From: Thermanaerothrix sp034436175
GTDB taxonomy: Bacteria > Chloroflexota > Anaerolineae > Anaerolineales > Anaerolineaceae
Direction: 5' to 3'
Assembly: GCA_964427505.1 (NCBI GenBank)
Contig: CAYRUO010000003.1
Coordinates: forward strand, 248,001 to 312,000
DNA: 64,000 nt
Position numbers and translations under genes: made by a program
The notes under the pieces: generated by a model
The model's database searches: none
What the model was told of the DNA's origin: nothing
The model's input: the letters and a program-made list of their open reading frames with translations, nothing else
Shown: piece by piece, positions 16,992 to 24,181 of the stretch
Layout of the letters: each line of letters starts with the position of its first letter
How positions within the stretch are numbered: the first letter of the stretch is position 1

Positions 16992-19055
16992 ATGAAACGG
17001 AAATGGTTTTTGTGGACGGCAGTGATACTGGTTACGGCAGGGCTAGCGGCTTGTGGTGGTAAGACCTCAACGCTGACCCTTCCTACCCCATCGGCTGAGA
17101 TGTTAGCGCCGACCGCCGAAGAAGCCACTGTGAACCTCGCATTTGAGGGGTTTAAGAAAGGTGGTTGTGGTGCTTGTCATATTATCCCCGGTGTTCCGGG
17201 CGCCCAGGGCACCCTTGGCCCGGATTTGTCCCAAATTGCCGAGGTGGCCGAGGAGCGACTTAAGTCAGGAGAGTATCATGGTAAGGCCAACAATGTTGTT
17301 GACTATTTGCGTGAATCCATTGTAGATCCGGAGGCTTATTTACCTTCCGATTGTAATGGTGCTCCCTGTCAGAAGGGATTAATGCCGACGAATTTGAGCG
17401 CGCTCTTGAGTCCGGCTGAGATTGAGGCCATTGTGCAATATCTCTATCACGTCCCAGAGAAGGTAGAGCCTTCCACACCGATTGAGGAGGTACCAGATTC
17501 TATCGCCTCGTCTCCATTACTGACCGAAGATGAGTTTGCGTGGGCAAAACAGGTTTATTTTGAGCGTTGCGCAGGCTGCCACGGAACACTGCGCAAAGGG
17601 GCTACAGGACCCGCACTTACCCCGGACATTACCCAAACCAAGGGCACATTAGCATTGGCTACCATCATCTTTAACGGCACTCCGCGAGGCATGCCAGACT
17701 GGGGGAGACAAGGTTTCTTTACTCCCGAACAAACCGATATTATGGCCAAATTTTTACAAATGGAGCCCCCATCTCCGCCAGAGATGGCACTTGACCAAAT
17801 GAAACAAACTTGGAAGGTATTGGTTCCTCCTGCACAGCGACCGTCGCAGCCCCAGACCAGGCGTGATTGGCAAAATTATTTTGTAGTCACGCTACGCGAT
17901 GCGGGTCAGGTGGCTATTATTGATGGCGATACCTATGAGGTTGTGGTGAAAATTGACACTGGTTATGCGGTGCATATTTCGCGTATGTCGGCAACCGGTC
18001 GTTATGTCTATGTCATAGGGCGCGATGGACGTCTATCCATGCTAGACCTGTGGTCTGAGATTCCCCAAAAGGTTGCCGAGGTCCAAACATGTTATGATGC
18101 CCGTTCCGTCGAAGTTAGTAAGTATAAAGGTGAATGGGGGGACTTTACCGATCGCTACGCTATTGTAGGATGTTATTGGCCGCCACATTTTGTGATCTTG
18201 GACGGACAAACTCTCGAGCCCTTCAAGATCGTGAGTACTCGGGGATACACTGTGGATACAGAAGAATTTCATCCCGAACCGCGTGTCGCCAGCATTGTGG
18301 CATCCCATTTCAAACCTGAATGGATCGTTAATGTCAAAGAAATCGGGCAAATATGGCTGGTGAATTACAGCGATCCACGTAATCCCACTATCAAGATGAT
18401 TGAGGCCGCGCGCTACCTACATGACGGGGGATGGGATGCGACCAAACGCTATTTTCTGGTTGCGGCAAATCAGTCCAACAAAGTGGCCGTGGTGGATGCG
18501 CTTGAGGGTAAATTGGTAGCCCTAGTGGATACCCCAGCGGTGCCTCATCCCGGGCGGGGTGCCAATTGGGTTGACCCACAATTTGGTCCGGTATGGAGCA
18601 CGGGACATTTGGGCGATGCAGCCATTACCTCTATTGGCACCGACCCATTAGGGCATCCGGACTATGCCTGGAAAGCGGTGCGTGAAATAACCTTACCCGG
18701 GGCAGGGAGCTTATTTATAAAGACACATCCTACCAGTCCTTGGATCTGGGTTGATATGACTCTCAACTCTGATCCTCAATTGGCACGCACCATTTGTGTT
18801 GTGGCTAAAGCCGAGCCCTCCAAGCCCTATAAGTGTTGGGAAGTGGCAGATTATGGTCGGGCGACCCACTTTGAGTACAACCGTCAGGGCAGCGAGATTT
18901 GGGTGAGTGTATGGGGAGCGGCAGATAAGCCGGGTCAAACTGGTGAGATTGTCATTTATGATGACCGCACATTTCAGGAAAAGGCTCGCATACCCGATCT
19001 AATCACACCGACAGGAAAATTTAACGTCTATAACACTGTCAATGATATCTACTGA
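16992..19055 (+). CDS. nirS: Cytochrome cd1 nitrite reductase with extra N-terminal cytochrome c domain, lipoprotein
   Basis: This 687-residue protein would reduce nitrite to nitric oxide. It has a lipoprotein signal (lipobox GLAAC), a first cytochrome c domain (C59, C62, H63; Met in GLMPT), a second one (C193, C196, H197, CAGCHGTLRKGATG) and a heme d1 beta-propeller. The d1 ligand is H328 in GYAVHISR. The catalytic histidines correspond to H477 (FLHDGGWD) and H519 (PHPGRGAN), with spacing like that of known NirS. The C-terminus TPTGKFNVYNTVNDIY matches the family. Ordinary NirS has only the second cytochrome domain and is soluble. No heme d1 synthesis gene (nirF, nirJ, nirE) is in the window. 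Confidence 0.93.
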   Translation: MKRKWFLWTAVILVTAGLAACGGKTSTLTLPTPSAEMLAPTAEEATVNLAFEGFKKGGCGACHIIPGVPGAQGTLGPDLSQIAEVAEERLKSGEYHGKANNVVDYLRESIVDPEAYLPSDCNGAPCQKGLMPTNLSALLSPAEIEAIVQYLYHVPEKVEPSTPIEEVPDSIASSPLLTEDEFAWAKQVYFERCAGCHGTLRKGATGPALTPDITQTKGTLALATIIFNGTPRGMPDWGRQGFFTPEQTDIMAKFLQMEPPSPPEMALDQMKQTWKVLVPPAQRPSQPQTRRDWQNYFVVTLRDAGQVAIIDGDTYEVVVKIDTGYAVHISRMSATGRYVYVIGRDGRLSMLDLWSEIPQKVAEVQTCYDARSVEVSKYKGEWGDFTDRYAIVGCYWPPHFVILDGQTLEPFKIVSTRGYTVDTEEFHPEPRVASIVASHFKPEWIVNVKEIGQIWLVNYSDPRNPTIKMIEAARYLHDGGWDATKRYFLVAANQSNKVAVVDALEGKLVALVDTPAVPHPGRGANWVDPQFGPVWSTGHLGDAAITSIGTDPLGHPDYAWKAVREITLPGAGSLFIKTHPTSPWIWVDMTLNSDPQLARTICVVAKAEPSKPYKCWEVADYGRATHFEYNRQGSEIWVSVWGAADKPGQTGEIVIYDDRTFQEKARIPDLITPTGKFNVYNTVNDIY

Positions 19056-19077
19056 TCCTTTCAGGGTAAGTTTGTTG

Positions 19078-19108
19078 CCTCCGCTTGTCTTCACAGGCGG
19101 GGGTTTTT
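19078..19108 (+). terminator. Terminator of nirS
   Basis: An 11-bp stem with two G-U pairs (19078-19088 with 19093-19103) has tetraloop CTTC and is followed by TTTTT. It separates nirS from rpoN. Confidence 0.8.
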
Positions 19109-19131
19109 GTATTTTTAATCAGGCACAAAAC

Positions 19132-19160
19132 TTGCAACTTGAATTACTTGCACATATACT
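19132..19160 (+). promoter_or_regulatory. Sigma-70 promoter of the rpoN operon
   Basis: TTGCAA (19132-19137) and TATACT (19155-19160) are 17 bp apart. The predicted start near 19167 lies 18 nt before the rpoN ATG. Confidence 0.7.
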
Positions 19161-19184
19161 TGTGAGAGAAGTTAGGGACGAGCA

Positions 19185-20612
19185 ATGTATCAGATTCAGC
19201 AAACGTCTCCACGCACGATCATCACAGCGCACTTGACGCAGACGATGTCGCTGTTACATCAGTCCGTAGAAGAGTTATGGCAGAAAATTCAGGCCGAATT
19301 GGCCAACCCTGCCCTAGAACTGGTTGAAGAGCGACGCTGTCCAATGTGCCAGCGTTTACTTCGATCGAATGAAAGCGTTTGTCCAATTTGTAGCAAACCA
19401 CGCGAAAACCGCCAGGATGAGATTGTGGTGTTTATCTCTTCGCGAGATGATTTCTTGCCTTCTTATTCCGGAGAGCGCTCAGAGGAAGAGAATGGTGATT
19501 TACCCGAAGAACGATTCTTTTCCGAACCGCTTAACTTGCCCAATTATGTGCTCCGCCAGGTTATTTTTGATCTTGCGCACGAAGACCAACTTATTGCGGC
19601 TCACCTTGTCATGCATTTAGACGATGATGGTTTACTAAACGTGGATTTAGAAGAGGTAGCAAACTATTTTCATGTGCCTATCTCGCGGGTTGAACGGGTG
19701 CGGAAGGCAATTCAGCGGGTTGACCCGGTAGGGGTTGGCTCGTTTAATCCTCAGGAAGCCATGTTGGTTCAGTTAGAGGTTTTGTGTGAAAATCAAGCGA
19801 TTCCAGAGGCGGTAGACCGAGTGATTCGGGATGGATTGGATGAGTTGGGAAAACGTCATTATGCGGAATTAGCGCGCAAACTTGATCTTCCCATTCGTGT
19901 GGTAAGAGAAGCGGCTCGCTTTATTAGCGAGAATCTAAATCCTTACCCTGCACGAGGACATTGGGGGGATGTTCGTGCCCCGGCCGAGGCATCGCAGCGC
20001 GTGTTGGTACCGGATGTGATTATTTCGCATCTTAATGATGACCCGCAAGGGCCACTAGTGGTTGAGATCATCTTGCCACTAAGGGGAACTCTGCGGGTTA
20101 ATCCCGTTTATCGGCAGGGACTGCTCCAAGCAGAGGGTGAAACGCGCGAGGAGTTACGTGGCGATTTGGAGCGGGCTTCGCTTTTCATCAAATGCCTACA
20201 ACAGCGAAACCACACGTTATTGCGATTGATGCGCCGGGTTGTTGAGTTGCAACGCGACTATATTTTGCGAGGCGAGCGCTACTTACGACCGATCACACGC
20301 AATCAAATTGCACGTGAACTCGGTCTTCACGAGTCAACCATCTCCAGAGCGGTGGCACAAAAAAATGTGCAGTTACCCAATAAGCGTATTGTGCCATTGG
20401 CGTCCTTCTTTGACCGGAACAGCAACGTCAGGAGCGTTTTGCGGGAGATCATTGCCAGCGAAACATCGCCTTTGAGCGACGCCGAATTGGCTGAGCGGTT
20501 GAGACAGCAAGGGTTTAAGGTGGCGCGACGGACTGTGGCAAAATATCGCATGATGGAAGGAATATTACCGGCGCATTTGCGCCGTCCTTCTCTCCGTTCT
20601 TCTACTCCATAA
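19185..20612 (+). CDS. rpoN: RNA polymerase sigma-54 factor with zinc-ribbon insertion
   Basis: This 475-residue sigma-54 has the activator-responsive region I at the N-terminus (TIITAHLTQTMSLLHQSVEEL, NPALEL), a core-binding domain, a helix-turn-helix (TRNQIARELGLHESTISRAV) and a C-terminal RpoN box (ARRTVAKYRMMEGI). Between region I and the core-binding part lies a Cys4 element (C52, C55, C66, C69; CPMCQRLL...CPICSKP) that I do not know from proteobacterial RpoN. It heads a run of genes containing a kinase and an NtrC-type activator, so it may be dedicated to, or limiting for, the sigma-54 promoter at 23755. Confidence 0.93.
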   Translation: MYQIQQTSPRTIITAHLTQTMSLLHQSVEELWQKIQAELANPALELVEERRCPMCQRLLRSNESVCPICSKPRENRQDEIVVFISSRDDFLPSYSGERSEEENGDLPEERFFSEPLNLPNYVLRQVIFDLAHEDQLIAAHLVMHLDDDGLLNVDLEEVANYFHVPISRVERVRKAIQRVDPVGVGSFNPQEAMLVQLEVLCENQAIPEAVDRVIRDGLDELGKRHYAELARKLDLPIRVVREAARFISENLNPYPARGHWGDVRAPAEASQRVLVPDVIISHLNDDPQGPLVVEIILPLRGTLRVNPVYRQGLLQAEGETREELRGDLERASLFIKCLQQRNHTLLRLMRRVVELQRDYILRGERYLRPITRNQIARELGLHESTISRAVAQKNVQLPNKRIVPLASFFDRNSNVRSVLREIIASETSPLSDAELAERLRQQGFKVARRTVAKYRMMEGILPAHLRRPSLRSSTP

Positions 20613-20632
20613 GATTTGCGGTTGAGGCACTG

Positions 20633-22564
20633 ATGACGTTTTATCCTATTGGACGAAACACGAAGAGCAACCTCTTCCGTAGCCTTGTTCTACTTTTAGA
20701 TCTATCTGATGAGCCGATTGTGCTTTTTGATACGCGACAGAATCGCATTTTATACGCAACGCCGCAGTTCTGTGAATTGAGCGGTTATTATCTCAGCGAA
20801 CTTCTTAAGCGATCTCCCGAGGACATCTTTGGAGGGGAAAACATTACGGATTACGCCGATGCCATTGACTTTAACCTCACGCTTCAGTCCAAGAGCGGTC
20901 ATGTTCTCAACGTAATAGGTCGGTGGGTTCCCCTAGGTCTTCCGGAGCCTTGGGCCGTCGTGCGAGTCTCACCCAGTGAGGATCCATCACTCTCGATGCA
21001 GCGATGGTGGTTTCAGGCTCTGGAGACATTGGGGGGATTGCCCCGTCTCTTTCGCTTACCTACCCTTGAACAAGCCGTTTGGGAGGCAGTAAATTCGCTG
21101 GCTCGCCTTTTTGGTGTGGGGTATGTGGGGGTTTACCGTGCTGAAAGTCGCTTCCCGGCCCTTCAGCGCATGGCATCTATAGGCACCGAATCGTTATTTC
21201 CAGAAACCTTGCCCACAACCGATTTAATCCGTTTAGCGACAAGCACGGTATGGATGCCGGGAAAGCGAATAACGACGGAGATTCACCGCGTTGCCCGCAT
21301 GCGAAATTTGAGTTATGTGGTCAGTGCCCCGATTGGTTTTGAGCAGGCGACGGTGGGATTACTTGTAGTGGCAGATTGGGAGAAATCCCCGCCTCCATTT
21401 TTGCTGGAAATAACAACGCTGTTTGCTGGTTACATCGATGTACTAATTCAGCATTTTCTGCTCGGCGAGTCCTTGAACCTAGAAAAAACAGTGTATCAAC
21501 GCCAAGAGTTAATTCGATCAACGATTGTTGAAAACAGTCATGAGGGCATTCTTGTCCTCGATACGGCGCTACTGGTTGAAGATCTTAACACCACGGCTGA
21601 GATGATGTTTGGATATGCCCGAAATGAGGTCATCGGGCACGCTGTGGAAAACATCTTGATCAGCCCAGATCGCGTTATGCCGGCGCTAATTAGCGCCAGT
21701 CATGGTAAAGGTTTCCCATCGCTTCCTGGTATCACTTTGCATCGGCGGAATGGGCAATCGTTTCCTGCGGACTTAAAGGTATTACCGGTCGAGCGAGACG
21801 GCGAAGTCCAGGCAGTGGTAGTTTTGATTAATGACATCAGCGAGAACGAGCAAATCCGCGCGCAAACACGTCAGTTAGAACAGCGGGCGTTCTTGGGCGA
21901 ATTTATGGGGGTGTTTGCGCATGAGGTACTCAATCCGCTCAATGGAATATCCACCGGGTTACAATTGCTTGCGGCGCGCCTGGGCGAGGATAGTCCACAT
22001 CGAGATCTCATCAACCGGATGGAAGCCGATTGCAATCGCCTGGCCCATCAAATGGAGGCCTTGAAGAGTCTATCCAAGCCTTATGAGCCTAAGCAAGAGC
22101 CTGTAAATATTGGAGAGATAGTGAGCCGTTTGGTGGAGCGGTGGCGTCCGCGAATGGCGCGGCTAAAGATTACCCCCATTGTTCAAATAGACGATAATGT
22201 GCCCAAGGTTTTAGGCGACTGGCGGGCTTTGGAGCAAGTATTTATGAATTTGATCAGTAATGCCATGGATGCGATGAGTCAAGAGGGGGGAGTATTATCG
22301 GTGCGCGTAAAGCGTAATTACTCGGAAACCCTGCGTCCTCAAGTAGAGATCACTGTTACTGATAATGGGCCTGGAATACCGGAGGAAATTCGCGACCGCA
22401 TTTTTCAGCCCTTTGTCACGACCAAGCCTCACGGTACTGGTTTGGGATTACCCATTACCAAGCGCATTGTAACGGCCCATCATGGTACGATAAAAGTTAG
22501 TTCTTTCCCTGGGGGGACAGTCTTCCATGTCTACTTGCCAGCCATTCCAGAAGAAGAGGGTTAA
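20633..22564 (+). CDS. Cytoplasmic PAS-GAF-PAS sensor histidine kinase (NtrB-like)
   Basis: This 643-residue kinase has a PAS domain (about 20-100), a GAF domain (about 130-285), a second PAS domain (about 300-410), HisKA (FAHEVLNPLNGIS, phospho-acceptor His) and HATPase (NLISNAMDAM, TDNGPGIPEEI, GTGLGLPITKRI). There is no membrane segment, so the signal is intracellular, perhaps redox state or a small ligand. It starts 20 bp after rpoN, with GAGG upstream, and ends 5 bp before the NtrC-like regulator, which is almost certainly its partner. Confidence 0.92.
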   Translation: MTFYPIGRNTKSNLFRSLVLLLDLSDEPIVLFDTRQNRILYATPQFCELSGYYLSELLKRSPEDIFGGENITDYADAIDFNLTLQSKSGHVLNVIGRWVPLGLPEPWAVVRVSPSEDPSLSMQRWWFQALETLGGLPRLFRLPTLEQAVWEAVNSLARLFGVGYVGVYRAESRFPALQRMASIGTESLFPETLPTTDLIRLATSTVWMPGKRITTEIHRVARMRNLSYVVSAPIGFEQATVGLLVVADWEKSPPPFLLEITTLFAGYIDVLIQHFLLGESLNLEKTVYQRQELIRSTIVENSHEGILVLDTALLVEDLNTTAEMMFGYARNEVIGHAVENILISPDRVMPALISASHGKGFPSLPGITLHRRNGQSFPADLKVLPVERDGEVQAVVVLINDISENEQIRAQTRQLEQRAFLGEFMGVFAHEVLNPLNGISTGLQLLAARLGEDSPHRDLINRMEADCNRLAHQMEALKSLSKPYEPKQEPVNIGEIVSRLVERWRPRMARLKITPIVQIDDNVPKVLGDWRALEQVFMNLISNAMDAMSQEGGVLSVRVKRNYSETLRPQVEITVTDNGPGIPEEIRDRIFQPFVTTKPHGTGLGLPITKRIVTAHHGTIKVSSFPGGTVFHVYLPAIPEEEG

Positions 22565-22569
22565 CCATT

Positions 22570-23739
22570 ATGGCAATCACGGTTGTCGTCGTCGAAGATG
22601 AGGATAACGCACGGTTAAACATTTTAGAGCATTTGAACTCATTAGGCTACGAAACCCTTGGCTTTAGCACCTTGGCAGAAGCCCGGGCTTGCCTGGAGCG
22701 GGGTGAGGGAGACATTTTTATTGTGGATGTTCAGTTGCCTGATGGCTATGGCCCCGATCTGCTCATTGAAAGCAGCCGATTGCCTTTTCGTCCGCCGATG
22801 ATTGTGATCACGGCTTATGGAGATATCGAAATGGCGGTGGAGGCAATGCGAAATGGGGCGAGCGATTTTGTAACCAAGCCGTTTCAACTATCGCAACTGG
22901 CCAACTCGGTCAAGCGCGCCAGCGAGGTCGTTTATATGCGACGCGAACTCGCACATTGGCGAGAAGCACAAACACGAGAGGTTAATTTTATTATCGGTAA
23001 AAGCCCAGCCATGCAGAGGGTCATTCTTCAGGCAAGGAAAGCAGCGCAAGCACAGGTTTCGGTGCTCATCACGGGTGAGACCGGAACAGGCAAAGACGTT
23101 CTGGCGCGTTATATTCACCAGAATGGCCCGCGCGCCTCAAAGCCGTATATTGCTATCAATTGTGCTGCCATTCAACCGACGATGATCGAATCAGAACTTT
23201 TCGGCCATGAAGCCGGAGCTTTTACCGGTGCGGAGAAGCGCAAACATGGTCTTATTGAGGTAGCCGATGGGGGGGTATTGTTCCTGGATGAGATTTCTTC
23301 GATGTCGCTGGATATGCAAGCAAAGCTTTTACGGGCATTAGAAGAACAGGCCATTCGCCGGGTTGGGGGCACGACAATGATCAAGGTGGATGTGCAAATC
23401 ATCGCTGCTTCCAATCGTAATCTTCAAGAGATGATTCGGTTACAACAATTTCGACAAGACCTGTACTATCGCCTAAAAGTGGTGGACTTGCATCTTCCAC
23501 CCTTGAGGGAACGCAAAGAGGATATCCCTGAGTTAGTGGGCTTCTTTATCCGACATCATAACGCCAGACTTGGTCTGAATGTGCAGGATGTAACCCCACC
23601 TGCCATGGATGCATTGATGCGCTATGACTGGCCCGGTAATATTCGGGAACTGAATCATGCTATTGAACGGGCCATGTTGTTTTGTAATGGACGGGTTATA
23701 GATTTAGGTGATTTGCCTGCGGATGTAATCCAGCGTTAG
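22570..23739 (+). CDS. NtrC-family sigma-54 activator lacking a DNA-binding domain
   Basis: This 389-residue protein has a receiver domain (Asp53 in FIVDVQLPDG) and an AAA+ domain with Walker A GETGTGKD, the sigma-54 contact loop GAFTGA, LFLDEI and the WPGNIRELNHAIERA motif. The protein ends about 20 residues later, at DLPADVIQR, so the usual FIS-type helix-turn-helix is missing. It would act from solution, as described for FlgR-type activators, and probably on the sigma-54 promoter just 16 bp behind its own stop codon. The translation unit is coupled to the kinase. Confidence 0.93.
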   Translation: MAITVVVVEDEDNARLNILEHLNSLGYETLGFSTLAEARACLERGEGDIFIVDVQLPDGYGPDLLIESSRLPFRPPMIVITAYGDIEMAVEAMRNGASDFVTKPFQLSQLANSVKRASEVVYMRRELAHWREAQTREVNFIIGKSPAMQRVILQARKAAQAQVSVLITGETGTGKDVLARYIHQNGPRASKPYIAINCAAIQPTMIESELFGHEAGAFTGAEKRKHGLIEVADGGVLFLDEISSMSLDMQAKLLRALEEQAIRRVGGTTMIKVDVQIIAASNRNLQEMIRLQQFRQDLYYRLKVVDLHLPPLRERKEDIPELVGFFIRHHNARLGLNVQDVTPPAMDALMRYDWPGNIRELNHAIERAMLFCNGRVIDLGDLPADVIQR

Positions 23740-23754
23740 ATTATAGTTACTGCC

Positions 23755-23771
23755 TGGCACATTTCTTGCAT
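23755..23771 (+). promoter_or_regulatory. Sigma-54 (-24/-12) promoter
   Basis: TGGCAC-N5-TTGCAT matches the sigma-54 consensus fully. GG (23756-23757) and GC (23768-23769) are separated by the required 10 bp. The start site is predicted near 23781. It drives the membrane protein, TPR and peptidase genes and lies right behind rpoN and the activator gene. Confidence 0.88.
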
Positions 23772-23815
23772 CATTCCCATCATCAGGTCTGGTAGGGACA
23801 GGAGGATGGGAATGA
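23771..23815 (+). repeat. Inverted repeat spanning the sigma-54 start site and the start codon
   Basis: TCATTCCCATC (23771-23781) and GATGGGAATGA (23805-23815) are perfect complements, extendable by two to three pairs outward. The loop carries the ribosome site AGGAGG-like element at 23801-23805 and the right arm covers the ATG at 23812. RNA started at the sigma-54 promoter would lack the left arm. Confidence 0.8.
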
Positions 23816-24141
23816 TGTTTTTTGAGATGACTAAAAACGATTTCTTCTTTACATTAGCAGGGCTGCTGCTTGTGTTGGGCGTCGTATGTTTTTTGGTTGG
23901 ATTAATCACGTTGGCCTCGCGGGTACTGGGAAATGATATTCAGCGCTTGGCAACACAGACGGCCAAAATGATGCAAAAGGGGCTCAGCGAAGAAATTGCC
24001 GGCCTAGTAGGGAATGCTGCCACATTGATTGAATCACTCAATCAATTGGTACATACCACAGCAGGGATTGGCGTCTTTCTGATGTTGATAGGTATGTTGT
24101 TAATGCTGGCTTCCTATCTTCTGGTCACGCGCATCGTATAG
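23812..24141 (+). CDS. Small two-helix membrane protein of the sigma-54 operon
   Basis: This 109-residue protein has two membrane helices (about 13-35 and 82-105) joined by a polar, amphipathic middle (LGNDIQRLATQTAKMMQKGLSEEIAGLVGNAATL). I do not recognise the family. I chose the ATG at 23812 because it lies 6 nt after GGAGG; an ATG at 23806 is too close to it and one at 23815 is also possible. It is the first gene behind the sigma-54 promoter, and its start codon lies in the inverted repeat. It could be an anchor, a sensor or a pore-forming partner of the TPR and peptidase proteins; the sequence does not decide. Confidence 0.8.
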   Translation: MMFFEMTKNDFFFTLAGLLLVLGVVCFLVGLITLASRVLGNDIQRLATQTAKMMQKGLSEEIAGLVGNAATLIESLNQLVHTTAGIGVFLMLIGMLLMLASYLLVTRIV

Positions 24142-24181
24142 CCGTTTGAGTCTTGCATTTTTTCCTATAGGCAGGGTTGCC

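Noticed and set aside
23771..23815. Transcription terminator after the NtrC-like activator
   Set aside because: The hairpin loop is 23 nt long, there is no T-run, and the right arm contains the next gene's start codon.
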